Shown: piece by piece, positions 25,161-35,437 of the stretch
Layout: each line of letters begins with the position of its first letter
Position numbering within the stretch: the stretch's first letter is position 1
NCBI RefSeq assembly: GCF_009669325.1
Contig: NZ_SZWE01000001.1
Span: 1,426,402 to 1,490,401, forward strand
Reading direction: 5' to 3'
Origin: Roseovarius bejariae
Lineage (GTDB): Bacteria; Pseudomonadota; Alphaproteobacteria; Rhodobacterales; Rhodobacteraceae
Length of the DNA: 64,000 nt
Notes under the pieces: generated by a model
Told to the model about the DNA's origin: nothing
The model's input: only the letters and a program-made list of their open reading frames with translations
The model's database searches: none
Made by a program: the position numbers and the translations under genes

Positions 25161-25193
25161 AGAAAAAAGCCCCGGCTCCATGACCGAGGCTTT
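25161..25193 (-). terminator. Intrinsic terminator of the sdh operon
   Basis: On the minus strand, 25 bp after the sdhB stop, AAAGCCTCGG pairs with CCGGGGCTTT (one mismatch) around an 8-nt loop and runs into TTTTTTC. Confidence 0.88.
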
Positions 25194-25217
25194 CAAAAAT
25201 GGCAGTCTCAAAACCGA

Positions 25218-25997
25218 TCAGACAGCGCGATCCAGCATCATCTTCTTGATTTCGGCAATCGCCTTCGCGGGGTTCAATCCCTTTGGACAGGTCTTGGTGC
25301 AGTTCATGATCGTGTGACAGCGATAGAGCTTGAACGGATCTTCCAGATCATCCAAGCGCTCGCCCGTGGCCTCGTCCCGGCTATCGATGATCCAGCGATA
25401 GGCATGCAACAAGGCCGCCGGCCCAAGGTATTTGTCACCGTTCCACCAATAGCTGGGACAGGCGGTCGAGCAGCTGGCGCACATCACGCATTCATAAAGA
25501 CCATCCAGTTTTTCACGGTCCTCGATGGATTGCTTCCATTCTTTCGCCGGGCGGTTCGTCTTGGTTTCCAGCCAAGGCATGATGCTGGCGTGTTGCGCGT
25601 AGAAATGCGTCAGGTCGGGGATCAGGTCTTTTACAACTGGCATATGCGGCAGCGGGTAAATCTTCACGTCGCCCTTGATCTCGTCCATGCCATAGATACA
25701 GGCCAGCGTGTTGATCCCGTCGATATTCATCGCACATGACCCACAGATACCCTCACGACACGAGCGCCGGAACGTCAGCGTCGGGTCGATCTTGTTCTTT
25801 ATGTAAATCAGCGCATCTAGAACCATCGGCCCGCAATCGTCCATATCGACGAAATAGGTGTCGACGCTGGGGTTCTTCCCGTCATCGGGCGTCCAGCGGT
25901 AAATCTGGAACTTCCGCACGTTGGTCGCGCCCTCGGGCTTGGGCCATGTCTTGCCCGACGTCATGCGCGAGTTCTTGGGGAGTGTGAGTTGAACCAT
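25218..25997 (-). CDS. sdhB: Succinate dehydrogenase iron-sulfur subunit
   Basis: 259-residue subunit of complex II carrying three Fe-S clusters between FAD and quinone. 2Fe-2S ligands are in [16 protein letters not shown] and LAC; 4Fe-4S in [16 protein letters not shown]; 3Fe-4S in [23 protein letters not shown] precedes the start. It is the last gene of the operon, separated from sdhA by a sulfotransferase-like gene and a small lipoprotein gene, a departure from the compact sdhCDAB order. Confidence 0.97.
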   Translation of the reverse strand: MVQLTLPKNSRMTSGKTWPKPEGATNVRKFQIYRWTPDDGKNPSVDTYFVDMDDCGPMVLDALIYIKNKIDPTLTFRRSCREGICGSCAMNIDGINTLACIYGMDEIKGDVKIYPLPHMPVVKDLIPDLTHFYAQHASIMPWLETKTNRPAKEWKQSIEDREKLDGLYECVMCASCSTACPSYWWNGDKYLGPAALLHAYRWIIDSRDEATGERLDDLEDPFKLYRCHTIMNCTKTCPKGLNPAKAIAEIKKMMLDRAV

Positions 25998-26010
25998 CTT
26001 TCTACTCCTT

Positions 26011-26343
26011 TCAGCCGCCCAATAGGGTCAGGCTATTGTCGGCTATACAGTTCACGGCCTCGGGGCGGGCGGCAATCTCCACCACCTGCTCAACCGTGGA
26101 TTGGGTCACGCCGGTCACGCTGGCACCAGCAATCTCGATAATTTCTCCGGCCGAGGCCGCATCGATGATGCAGTCGGTCACAGGGCGGGCATCCACCCCG
26201 GGAAAACGCTCTTCGACCACGCCATTGACCACCGTCTTGGCCCGGTCGCGCGCCACGGCATCGGCAACACCATTGGCCGTTGCACAGCCGCTCAGGATCG
26301 CGGCGGCACAGATCAGGCTGGCTATTTTGATCGTTACGGTCAT
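26011..26343 (-). CDS. Small predicted lipoprotein inside the sdh operon
   Basis: 110-residue protein beginning [20 protein letters not shown], a lipoprotein signal with lipobox LSGC (Cys about 20). The mature part is small, with cysteines in VTDCIID and AVNCIAD that could form a disulfide. AAGGG precedes the ATG. It lies 13 bp before sdhB and 6 bp after the sulfotransferase-like gene. Function unknown; a periplasmic or inner-membrane role connected to complex II is only a guess from position. Confidence 0.78.
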   Translation of the reverse strand: MTVTIKIASLICAAAILSGCATANGVADAVARDRAKTVVNGVVEERFPGVDARPVTDCIIDAASAGEIIEIAGASVTGVTQSTVEQVVEIAARPEAVNCIADNSLTLLGG

Positions 26344-26349
26344 GTCTTT

Positions 26350-27279
26350 TTACCCTTCGCTCACACTCGCTACCAAATCACCCTGGATCAGGCGTGCGGC
26401 ATCCTCTGGGAAATGCGCCTCAACCTGCGCCATCAAATCCATCTCACGCGCGGCAATACTCAGGAAGGCGCGGAAATCAGCGTCCTGCGCCATCTGCCGC
26501 CAGCGTTCGCTGGTTTGCAACTCCTCAGGCGCGGCGGCATCTTTCTGAAAAGACGACCCGCCGCCATAACTTTGCACTTCGCCGACCGCGTTGTCGCGCA
26601 CTGGCAAACCAAGCTGCCCAAGCACACCCTCACGATAGGCACCATCCACAAACCACCGATCATAACAAATCGGCACCATGCCGTTATTCGGCGCAGTCCC
26701 CACAAGCTCCAGCATCCGGGCATAACGATCCGCCGTGTTCAGCATGATCGCCACCCGCCGCATCGGGCCATAACCCGGATTGCTTTGCAGCTTCTTGATC
26801 AGAGACGCCGACCAGTTCAGGAAACTGCGGTAAATCAGGATGTCAAAGTCAAACAGGTCCGCGTTGAAAGCACCGGACACCTGCCGCTTCTTTCCGAAAT
26901 CCGCGGGCGACAGATCCTCATAAGACACCAGCAAAAGCGCCCCATCGCCAATGCGCGTGGTCTCGCCGGGCAGGTTGCCCCGCGCGCGGCGCACGGCCTG
27001 CTTTTCGCCATCCACTTCGATCGAGGCGAAACTGTCCAAGGGCGAGGCCCCCGGCTTGCAATTGTTCAGGAACACCGCGTGATCGCCGGGTGCATTGCGC
27101 ATGATCCAGTCGGCAATCGCATGATTGCCCGACCGGCGCATCCCGAAGGCCCTGAGCGCCACCCCCGGCACGATGCCAAGTTGCGCCCATTCGGGCGCAT
27201 CCTGCATATCGTGCAACGGGGCTGTCATCTCTGGCCCCGCGCCGGTTGCGTCACGCTCAATGCCCACATGCTCCAACAC
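26350..27279 (-). CDS. Sulfotransferase-like P-loop protein inside the sdh operon
   Basis: Up to 309 residues. The motif ALRAFGMRRSGNHAIADWIM (about 42-61) resembles the PAPS-binding loop of sulfotransferases, and the length fits that superfamily; a second recognisable cofactor motif is not evident. The start is unclear: GTG 27279 lies right after the sdhA stop, GTG 27267 has GGAG three bases upstream, and ATG 27228 is further in. It follows sdhA by 4 bp, so it is surely co-transcribed. No link to succinate oxidation is known to me. Confidence 0.7.
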   Translation of the reverse strand: MLEHVGIERDATGAGPEMTAPLHDMQDAPEWAQLGIVPGVALRAFGMRRSGNHAIADWIMRNAPGDHAVFLNNCKPGASPLDSFASIEVDGEKQAVRRARGNLPGETTRIGDGALLLVSYEDLSPADFGKKRQVSGAFNADLFDFDILIYRSFLNWSASLIKKLQSNPGYGPMRRVAIMLNTADRYARMLELVGTAPNNGMVPICYDRWFVDGAYREGVLGQLGLPVRDNAVGEVQSYGGGSSFQKDAAAPEELQTSERWRQMAQDADFRAFLSIAAREMDLMAQVEAHFPEDAARLIQGDLVASVSEG

Positions 27280-27283
27280 CTGA

Positions 27284-29089
27284 TCAGAACGTCCGTTCCT
27301 TGGGCGCGATCGTCTTGAGGCTGATGCCGCCCTCTTTCTCGTTGGTCAGCGGGTCCTCGATGATCGGGCGATAGCTGAGGTTGGTCTTATTCCCTTCAAC
27401 CCGCGCAATCGTATGCACGCGCCAGTTTTCGTCGTCCCGCTTGCTGAAGTCCTCATGCGCATGCGCCCCACGCGATTCCTTACGCGCCTCGGCCCCGGTG
27501 ATCGTGGCCAGTGCGTTCGGCATCAGGTTGGTCAGCTCCAGTGTTTCCATCAGGTCGCTGTTCCACACAAGGCTGCGGTCAGTGACCTTGAGGTCATCCA
27601 GCTTGGCCGCGATCTTGCCCATCTTCTCAACGCCCTCGGCAAGGGTTTTCGAGGTCCGGAACACCGCCGCGTCCTCTTGCATGGTCCGCTGCATCTCGTC
27701 GCGCAACTCGGCGGTGGCAACCGCGCCATCCGCATTGCGCAACCCGTCGAAACGATCCAAGGCCTTGTCCACCTGACCCGTGTTCGTCGCAGGCACAGCA
27801 CTATCGCGATCCACGACCTTGCCCGCACGAATTGCAGCGGCACGGCCAAAGACCACAAGGTCAATAAGCGAGTTCGAGCCAAGGCGGTTCGCCCCATGCA
27901 CGCTGGCACAACCCGCCTCGCCTACGGCCATCAGGCCCGGTACGACAGCGGTCGGATCGTCCTTGGTGGGGTTCAACACCTCGCCCCAGTAGTTCGTCGG
28001 AATACCACCCATGTTGTAATGCACGGTCGGCAGAACCGGGATCGGCTCTTTCGTCACGTCCACCCCGGCGAAAATCTTGGCCGACTCGGAAATACCCGGC
28101 AGCCGCAGGTTCAGTGCCTCGGGCGGAAGGTGCGACAGGTTCAGGTGGATATGGTCGCCATTGGCGCCCACGCCGCGGCCCTCGCGGATTTCCATGGTCA
28201 TCGACCGGCTGACATAGTCGCGCGGCGCAAGGTCTTTATAGTTGGGCGCATAGCGCTCCATGAACCGTTCACCTTCACTGTTGGTCAGGTAACCACCTTC
28301 CCCGCGCGCGCCCTCGGTGATGAGGCAGCCGGAGCCATAGATGCCGGTCGGGTGGAACTGCACGAACTCCATATCCTGAAGCGGCAGGCCCGCACGGGCC
28401 ACCATCCCGCCGCCGTCGCCGGTGCAGGTATGCGCCGAGGTGGCGCTGAAATAGGCCCGGCCATAACCGCCGGTCGCCAGAACAACCATCTTGGCGTTGA
28501 ACACATGGATCGTGCCATCGTCCAGCTTCCAGCAGACAACGCCGGTACAGGCGCCATCGTCGCTCATGATCAGATCGATGGCGAAATATTCGATGTAGAA
28601 TTCGGCCTTCTGCTTCAGGCTCTGACCATAGAGCGTGTGCAAAATCGCGTGGCCGGTCCGGTCGGCGGCGGCACAGGTCCGCTGCACGGGCGGGCCTTCG
28701 CCGAACTCCGTGGTGTGACCACCGAAGGGCCGCTGGTAAATCTTGCCTTCCTCGGTCCGGCTGAACGGCACGCCATAGTGCTCCAGCTCGTAAACCGCCT
28801 TGGGCGCTTCGCGGGCCAGATACTCCATCGCATCCGTATCACCCAGCCAGTCAGACCCCTTCACCGTGTCATACATATGCCACTGCCAGCTATCGGGCCC
28901 CATGTTGCCAAGGCTGGCCGCGATGCCGCCTTGTGCTGCCACGGTGTGGCTTCGTGTCGGGAAAACCTTGGTCACACAGGCGGTGCGCAGGCCTTGCTCG
29001 GCCATGCCCAATGTCGCCCGCAGGCCCGCGCCACCGGCGCCGACCACAACCACGTCGTATTCATGTGTCTCGTATTCGTAAGCAGCCAT
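27284..29089 (-). CDS. sdhA: Succinate dehydrogenase flavoprotein subunit
   Basis: 601-residue catalytic subunit oxidising succinate to fumarate. [16 protein letters not shown] is the FAD Rossmann motif, SHTVAAQGG holds the histidine (about 48) that binds FAD covalently, and the active-site region shows [21 protein letters not shown] and YNMGGIPTN. Starts [12 protein letters not shown] at 29089 with GGAG about ten bases upstream; a longer reading to 29158 would run into the spacer after sdhD. Follows sdhD by 19 bp. Confidence 0.97.
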   Translation of the reverse strand: MAAYEYETHEYDVVVVGAGGAGLRATLGMAEQGLRTACVTKVFPTRSHTVAAQGGIAASLGNMGPDSWQWHMYDTVKGSDWLGDTDAMEYLAREAPKAVYELEHYGVPFSRTEEGKIYQRPFGGHTTEFGEGPPVQRTCAAADRTGHAILHTLYGQSLKQKAEFYIEYFAIDLIMSDDGACTGVVCWKLDDGTIHVFNAKMVVLATGGYGRAYFSATSAHTCTGDGGGMVARAGLPLQDMEFVQFHPTGIYGSGCLITEGARGEGGYLTNSEGERFMERYAPNYKDLAPRDYVSRSMTMEIREGRGVGANGDHIHLNLSHLPPEALNLRLPGISESAKIFAGVDVTKEPIPVLPTVHYNMGGIPTNYWGEVLNPTKDDPTAVVPGLMAVGEAGCASVHGANRLGSNSLIDLVVFGRAAAIRAGKVVDRDSAVPATNTGQVDKALDRFDGLRNADGAVATAELRDEMQRTMQEDAAVFRTSKTLAEGVEKMGKIAAKLDDLKVTDRSLVWNSDLMETLELTNLMPNALATITGAEARKESRGAHAHEDFSKRDDENWRVHTIARVEGNKTNLSYRPIIEDPLTNEKEGGISLKTIAPKERTF

Positions 29090-29108
29090 TGCTTGAAAAC
29101 TCCGCGTC

Positions 29109-29480
29109 TTAAAGGGCGATCTTGGCGATTGCGAACAGGCCCGTGGCCATCGCGCCATAGCTCAGGCAGGTCATCAGGATGATCCAGATTTTCTGCGCCG
29201 CACCGTGAACATAGTCCTCGATCAGAACCTGAACACCGTCGTTGAAATGCTTGAAGCCCACGACGATGGTCAGCGCTGCGACAATCGCCGGGAAGGGCCG
29301 CGCGTAATAGGCCATGACCTCTTCATAGGACGACCCCAGCACACAGCCGAAGGTGAACACGAAAAGCGGGATCAGGATCAGCAGGGCAACCGAAGACACT
29401 TTCATCGCCCAGAAATGATGCACACCGGATTTGGCAGACCCAAGGCCAACTGCGCGCTTTCGATCAGTCAGATAACGCAT
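29109..29480 (-). CDS. sdhD: Succinate dehydrogenase membrane anchor subunit
   Basis: 123-residue hydrophobic anchor with three transmembrane helices (about 27-50, 60-85, 95-120). [20 protein letters not shown] and [19 protein letters not shown] are the alphaproteobacterial SdhD patterns; the histidine and the DY pair near helix 2 would be near the haem and quinone site. 13 bp after sdhC. Confidence 0.93.
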   Translation of the reverse strand: MRYLTDRKRAVGLGSAKSGVHHFWAMKVSSVALLILIPLFVFTFGCVLGSSYEEVMAYYARPFPAIVAALTIVVGFKHFNDGVQVLIEDYVHGAAQKIWIILMTCLSYGAMATGLFAIAKIAL

Positions 29481-29493
29481 GTCCCGGCCCTCC

Positions 29494-29877
29494 TTATACG
29501 ACCAACGCGGTGATGATGGTCAGGACAACTGACCCGATGATCACGCCCCAGCCAAGTTTCTCGGCGGTCTCGATCTCAAGCATCTTGGCGTTGTCCCAGA
29601 TCAGGTGCCTCACACCGGCCAGCGTGTGATACCAAAGCCCCCAAAGCGACAGGAACATGATCAGATCGCCAAACCAGCTTGTGATGAAGCCATCCGCGAT
29701 TGCGAAATATTCCGCGCTTGTGGCAGCCGCCAGAAACCACCAGACAATGAGCAGCGCCGCGACCAGCAAGGCGTTGCCTGTGATCCGCGTCAGGATCGAG
29801 GTGATCGAGGTCAGTTGTGGGCGGTAAACTTGAAGATGTGGCGATAGCGGCCTGTCGCCGCGATTCACGTCAGCCAT
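29494..29877 (-). CDS. sdhC: Succinate dehydrogenase cytochrome b556 subunit
   Basis: 127-residue membrane subunit. RPLSPHLQVYRPQLTSITSILTRITG is the classic SdhC N-terminus, with the Ser/Arg that contact quinone; LWYHTLAGVRHLIWD holds the haem-ligand histidine. Three helices. ATG 29875-29877 is preceded by AAGGGA. First gene of the sdh operon; two TGTGATCACA-type palindromes lie 145-175 bp upstream. Confidence 0.95.
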   Translation of the reverse strand: MADVNRGDRPLSPHLQVYRPQLTSITSILTRITGNALLVAALLIVWWFLAAATSAEYFAIADGFITSWFGDLIMFLSLWGLWYHTLAGVRHLIWDNAKMLEIETAEKLGWGVIIGSVVLTIITALVV

Positions 29878-30020
29878 GGATCGGTCCCTTCGTTCTGTGC
29901 GCGGGGCAGAACGTCCCGCACCGGGTCTATCCCGTGTTTGGCCTTTTTTAGCGCGCCTGTCACGTCTGCACAGCCCAAAATCCCGCTGAATGCGACCATT
30001 TCGCATGAAATTGGCGTTTT

Positions 30021-30050
30021 CGTGATCACAAAAATAATGGCGTGATCACA
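30021..30050. promoter_or_regulatory. Paired operators (CGTGATCACA x2) upstream of sdhC
   Basis: Two identical boxes CGTGATCACA at 30021-30030 and 30041-30050, each followed by AA, with centres 20 bp apart (two helical turns). The same core occurs as a pair 21 bp apart upstream of sucC (35300-35330). This suggests a shared dimeric or tetrameric regulator; its identity is unknown. Confidence 0.7.
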
Positions 30051-30110
30051 AAGAATTTCCCACAGAATCAGTCAGCCATTCCACTACAGAAACATTCGAG
30101 AGCTTTGATA

Positions 30111-30140
30111 TGAAACAGGCCCGCGCTTGCGCCGGGCCTG
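30111..30140 (-). terminator. Intrinsic terminator of the mcl2-mch operon
   Basis: Perfect 8-bp stem CAGGCCCG/CGGGCCTG around a 9-nt GC-rich loop, 28 bp after the mch stop. On the minus strand it runs into TTTCATATC, a short T-run. Confidence 0.75.
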
Positions 30141-30148
30141 TGATCACA
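30139..30148. promoter_or_regulatory. Third TGTGATCACA palindrome, between mch and sdhC
   Basis: Exact TGTGATCACA overlapping the edge of the mch terminator, about 262 bp before sdhC. Its distance from the paired boxes makes a role in looping possible, but it may also be incidental. Confidence 0.5.
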
Positions 30149-30167
30149 ATTCGCAATGGAACGCGGG

Positions 30168-31199
30168 TCACATCGGCATCAAGGCCCAGTAATCCAGATC
30201 AAGCATCACATGCGGCAGGTATTTGCCATCTTCCCCCTTGAGGGTGAACGGCTCCCCGCCTTTGGTCGCCACGAGGCGCAAGCGCAGCGCGCCAACTCCG
30301 GGCGCGCCTGTTTCGGCCTTGTCCAAAACCTCGGTCCAGGCCCTGATCGTATCGCCACTGTAGCAGGGGTTCGCATGTGCCCCGCCATTCAGGCCCACGA
30401 TCATCTGCGCATTGGCCAGGCCATTGAACGACAGCGCCCGCGCCATGGAAATCACGTGCCCGCCATAGATCAATCGGTTGCCATCCTCGCGCAGCGTGGC
30501 GTCGAAATGCACCTTGGCGGTGTTCTGCCACAGGCGCGTGGCCATCATGTGTTCGGCCTCTTCCACGGTCACGCCATCCACGTGGTCGATGGTCTCACCC
30601 ACCTCGTAATCGCCCCAGCGATGCGGCTCCCCTGCCAGCGTGAAGTCGTAGCCGGTGAAATCCAGACCCTCGGGCACCACCAGATCGCTCACATCCAGCA
30701 CGGGCTTCAAATCGGGAATGATCGCCTCGGGTGCCGCGCTTCCGGCCTCCCGCTTGCGCACCATGACCCAGCGGACGTAATCCATCACGGTCTCACCGCG
30801 CTGGTTTTCGCCCTTCGTGCGCACCCAGACGACACCGGATTTGCCGTTGGAATTCTGCTTGAGGCCAATCACCTCCGACGAGGACCGCAGAGTATCGCCC
30901 GGATAGACCGGCCTTAGCCACCGGCCCTCGGCATAGCCCAAATTCGCCAAAGCGTTGAGCGAAATATCAGGCACCGTCTTGCCAAAGACCACGTGAAAGG
31001 CCGCCAAATCGTCGAGCGGGCTGGCGGGCAAGCCACAGGACTGTGCGAAAGCATCCGAGGAATACAGCGCATGCCGCGCCGGATACAGCGCATGATAAAG
31101 CGCCCGCTCACCCCCCGAAACGGTGCGCGGCACCGCGTGGTCGATGGTTTCGCCAACGGTGTAATCTTCGAAAAACCGGCCCGGGTTTGTCTTGGCCAT
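30168..31199 (-). CDS. mch: Mesaconyl-CoA hydratase (beta-methylmalyl-CoA dehydratase)
   Basis: 343-residue double hot-dog (MaoC-like) hydratase that interconverts mesaconyl-C1-CoA and beta-methylmalyl-CoA in the ethylmalonyl-CoA pathway for acetate assimilation. Two hydratase halves are visible: FFEDYTVGETIDHAVPRTVSGGERALYHALY and, after about 195, WGDYEVGETIDHVDGVTVEEAEHMM. The ATG at 31199 is two bases after the previous stop; a GTG at 31205 would overlap that stop as GTGA. Linked to an mcl2-type lyase gene. Confidence 0.9.
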   Translation of the reverse strand: MAKTNPGRFFEDYTVGETIDHAVPRTVSGGERALYHALYPARHALYSSDAFAQSCGLPASPLDDLAAFHVVFGKTVPDISLNALANLGYAEGRWLRPVYPGDTLRSSSEVIGLKQNSNGKSGVVWVRTKGENQRGETVMDYVRWVMVRKREAGSAAPEAIIPDLKPVLDVSDLVVPEGLDFTGYDFTLAGEPHRWGDYEVGETIDHVDGVTVEEAEHMMATRLWQNTAKVHFDATLREDGNRLIYGGHVISMARALSFNGLANAQMIVGLNGGAHANPCYSGDTIRAWTEVLDKAETGAPGVGALRLRLVATKGGEPFTLKGEDGKYLPHVMLDLDYWALMPM

Positions 31200-31201
31200 G
31201 G

Positions 31202-31405
31202 TCACTGTTCTCCAAGTTTCATGTCGGGGGAATAGGTGCCCTCCACCTCTTTCACCACCGCCTGCCCACAGCGCATGACGCCATTGGCATGATCATAGGC
31301 ATAGGTCGGATCGCCATGCAGCGCCCACCCCTTGTTCAGGGCCTCGGTCACCTTGTGACAAAAGCCCGACGTGTCGTCAGCGCTCAGAAAACGATAAAGT
31401 TTCAT
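31202..31405 (-). CDS. DUF1737 domain protein
   Basis: 67-residue conserved protein of unknown function. The family pattern is MKLYRFLSADDTSGFCHKVTEALNKGW followed by LHGDPTYAYD and MRCGQAVVKEV. Start at MKLYRF (31403-31405) 4 bp after the nnrU stop; the in-frame ATG 33 bases upstream lies within nnrU. Part of the mcl2-nnrU-DUF1737-mch operon. Confidence 0.85.
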   Translation of the reverse strand: MKLYRFLSADDTSGFCHKVTEALNKGWALHGDPTYAYDHANGVMRCGQAVVKEVEGTYSPDMKLGEQ

Positions 31406-31409
31406 CACA

Positions 31410-31955
31410 TCACCCGAAAACCGGATAGCCCAGCGCATAGTGGATGCCGGAAATCACCCCGAACACCACAAGCGAGGCGACAATCGCGATCACTTCCTTG
31501 CGCTTCGGCGCAGGCGCGGGCGGCGTCCACTCCGGCTCGGCGCTGTTGATCAGCTTCACCTCGACCAGCGACCAGATCAGCAAGCCACCGAACAATACGA
31601 ATGACGGCACATCGCCGTTCACCAGCAGGTGCGCCACGGCCCATGCCCGCACACCGCCAAGCATCGGGTGGCGCATCTTGCGGGCCAATGCGGTTTTCAT
31701 GCCCGACGCGGCAAACATATAGACCGATACCAGCATCAGCAGATTGTTGATCCCCACCGTGGCCGGGTGGCGGCCCCAGAAAAACGCACCGTCCGCCGCA
31801 CGATAGCCCACCACCATCAGCACGACACCGGCCAGGATGACCAAGGCGGCCACCCCCTTACCCGCGTTGCCCATGCCTGCGCGCATGCCCGGTGCAACGC
31901 GTTTGAAAATGTGGCCTGCCGTCCAAAGGACCAGACCGAGAATCAGATATGTCAT
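31410..31955 (-). CDS. NnrU family membrane protein
   Basis: 181-residue integral membrane protein with about five helices. The NnrU pattern is visible in LVLWTAGHIFKRVAPG, NNLLMLVSVYMFAASGMK and the histidine motif RHPMLGGVRAWAVAHLLVNGD. NnrU was first seen with nitrite/nitric oxide reductase genes and is related to isoprenylcysteine methyltransferase-like membrane proteins; its reaction is unknown. Here it lies between mcl2 and DUF1737, with no denitrification genes in the window. Confidence 0.87.
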   Translation of the reverse strand: MTYLILGLVLWTAGHIFKRVAPGMRAGMGNAGKGVAALVILAGVVLMVVGYRAADGAFFWGRHPATVGINNLLMLVSVYMFAASGMKTALARKMRHPMLGGVRAWAVAHLLVNGDVPSFVLFGGLLIWSLVEVKLINSAEPEWTPPAPAPKRKEVIAIVASLVVFGVISGIHYALGYPVFG

Positions 31956-31961
31956 GCCGTG

Positions 31962-32825
31962 TTACTCCGCTGCCAGTTCCTGAATTGCGGCCGCCTTGGC
32001 CAGCGTCCGCTGCGCGGCGACAACATGCAGGTTTTCCACGATCTGTCCATCGACAACGGCCACCCCCTGCCCCGAAGCATGACATTCCTCGAAGGCCGCG
32101 ATCTGGCGCTCGGCCAAGTCAATCTCGGATTGCGTCGGTGCAAAGGCGGTGTTGGTCACGTCGATCTGCGCCGGGTGGATCAGGGTCTTGCCGTCAAAGC
32201 CAAGGTCACGGCCCTGCTCACACTCGGCCTTCAACCCTTCACCATCGCGGAATCGGTTATACACCCCGTCAATCGCCACAACGCCCCGCGCCGCCCGCGC
32301 CGCCATGACGATCATCTGAAGCGAGGTCATCAGCGGCAGGCGATCCGCACGCGTGCGGCAGCCAAGATCCTTGGTCAGGTCGTTGGTCCCGGCGACAAGC
32401 CCAGTCACCTGCGCATGGGCGGCGATCTCGCGCGCGTTGAACACGCTCACCGGCGTTTCCATCATCACCCAGATCGGCATCTGCGGCCCCAGCAAGTCGG
32501 CCAGGGCATCCACATCCGTCGGCGTGTTTACCTTGGGCAGCAGGAAAACATCGGCGCCTGCGTCCTTCAAAACGCGCACATCCTCGTTGCCCCATTCGGT
32601 GGTCAGGGCATTGATCCGCACGACCTTGGCCCGCTTGCCGAACCCGCCAGCCTTCAGTGCCTTGGCCAATGTCTCACGCGCCTCGGCCTTGGCGTCGGGG
32701 GCCACCGCATCCTCCAGGTCAAAGATGATCGCGTCGGTCGAAAGGGTCTGCGCCTTCTCCAAAGCGCGCTCTTTCGAGCCGGGAATGTAAAGGACCGAAC
32801 GATAGGGATGCGTGGTCAAATCCAT
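31962..32825 (-). CDS. mcl2: (3S)-malyl-CoA thioesterase / HpcH-CitE family lyase (Mcl2 type)
   Basis: 287-residue member of the HpcH/HpaI-CitE barrel family. PYRSVLYIPGSKERALEKA, DAIIFDLEDAVAPDAK, VRINALTTEWG, LLPKVNT, WVMMETPVSVFNA, and GKTLIHPAQIDVTN are clear. The YRSVLYIPGS start and the length below 300 residues fit the Mcl2 malyl-CoA thioesterase rather than the longer Mcl1 malyl-CoA lyase. In the ethylmalonyl-CoA pathway Mcl2 cleaves malyl-CoA to malate, which mdh (34249) can take up. ATG 32825 has GAGGAG upstream. First gene of its operon. Confidence 0.85.
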   Translation of the reverse strand: MDLTTHPYRSVLYIPGSKERALEKAQTLSTDAIIFDLEDAVAPDAKAEARETLAKALKAGGFGKRAKVVRINALTTEWGNEDVRVLKDAGADVFLLPKVNTPTDVDALADLLGPQMPIWVMMETPVSVFNAREIAAHAQVTGLVAGTNDLTKDLGCRTRADRLPLMTSLQMIVMAARAARGVVAIDGVYNRFRDGEGLKAECEQGRDLGFDGKTLIHPAQIDVTNTAFAPTQSEIDLAERQIAAFEECHASGQGVAVVDGQIVENLHVVAAQRTLAKAAAIQELAAE

Positions 32826-33020
32826 GGGTGAACTCCTCGCCTGCGGCTTTGTCGGCAATAATCTTGCGCAGGAATGGCATTTTTCAACGGATTAATTCAA
32901 GCACTTTCTCGCCGCAGCGCAGCAACCGCATGACTACAGGCCCCGCGAACGCTCCGTTAACCATAACGAAGTAACCTGCTCACAGGCTCTTTGGCACCTG
33001 CAACCAGAAAGGGTCAAACG

Positions 33021-33329
33021 ATGAAAGTCGCTATTTATACTGCATTCGCTGTGTTGATGAGCGTCCCTACCATGTCCGCCACGGCACAACCCCGCAACTG
33101 CGGCCCGCGCGATGTGGTCGTCGAACGTCTTGCTGAACGTTTCGGCGAAACCCGGCAATCCATGGGGCTTGGCGCCGATAACGCAATGGTGGAAGTCTTT
33201 GCATCGCCAACCTCAGGCACATGGACGATCACCGTCACCTCCGCCCATGGCATCACCTGCCTTGTCGCCAGCGGCCACGCCTACGAGGCTCTGGCCGAAG
33301 CCCTGCCCGCCACCGGCCGTGATGCCTGA
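33021..33329 (+). CDS. Secreted 102-residue protein, unknown function
   Basis: A signal peptide MKVAIYTAFAVLMSVPTMSATA is followed by an 80-residue mature domain with cysteines in RNCGPRD and ITCLVAS, probably a disulfide. RLAERFGETRQSMGLG and VEVFASPTSGTWTITVT are the most distinctive parts. AAAGGG precedes the ATG. Divergent from mcl2; convergent with the TauE/SafE gene one base away. A TTAACCAT sequence, the half-site used by CtrA, lies at 32957-32964. Confidence 0.78.
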   Translation: MKVAIYTAFAVLMSVPTMSATAQPRNCGPRDVVVERLAERFGETRQSMGLGADNAMVEVFASPTSGTWTITVTSAHGITCLVASGHAYEALAEALPATGRDA

Positions 33330-33330
33330 C

Positions 33331-35211
<1,881 letters not shown>

Positions 35212-35234
35212 TATTCGCCACCGTGAAAAACACG

Positions 35235-35269
35235 CGGGGCCGGGGGAATTCCCGGCCCCGATTCTTTTT
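35235..35269 (+). terminator. Intrinsic terminator of mdh
   Basis: Perfect 10-bp stem CGGGGCCGGG/CCCGGCCCCG with loop GGAATT, then ATTCTTTTT. It starts 23 bp after the mdh stop. Confidence 0.95.
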
Positions 35270-35299
35270 AAATATGCAATTTTCGTGATTTTTTGCATT

Positions 35300-35330
35300 T
35301 GTGATCACAGCATTTAATCGTGTGATCACA
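35300..35330. promoter_or_regulatory. Paired operators (TGTGATCACA x2) upstream of sucC
   Basis: Two exact TGTGATCACA palindromes at 35300-35309 and 35321-35330, centres 21 bp apart, 108-138 bp before the sucC start. A degenerate CGTGATTTTTT precedes them at about 35284. The pair matches the arrangement upstream of sdhC. CRP/FNR-type sites keep 4-6 bp between half-sites, so these contiguous palindromes point to another family. Confidence 0.72.
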
Positions 35331-35437
35331 AACAGGGGAAATTCGCCCCGAATCCCCGATTTCCACAAAAAACGCTTTAAGCACGCGTCAATCCTGTGGG
35401 TATAACTGTTCCGAATGTAGCAAAACGGGACAGTTTC

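Larger units (their letters stand above)
29878..30167. promoter_or_regulatory. sdh operon control region
   Basis: About 290 bp between the mch stop and sdhC. It holds the mch terminator, three copies of the GTGATCAC palindrome listed separately, and a small inverted repeat ATTTC-GCAT-GAAAT (29998-30011). I could not fix a -35/-10 pair with confidence. Confidence 0.6.

Noticed and set aside
27413..29182. A 589-codon plus-strand frame opposite sdhA
   Set aside because: sdhA on the minus strand has every flavoprotein motif; the plus frame has none.
35300..35330. TGTGATCACA as a CRP or FNR site
   Set aside because: CRP/FNR half-sites TGTGA/TCACA are separated by 4-6 bp; here they abut directly.
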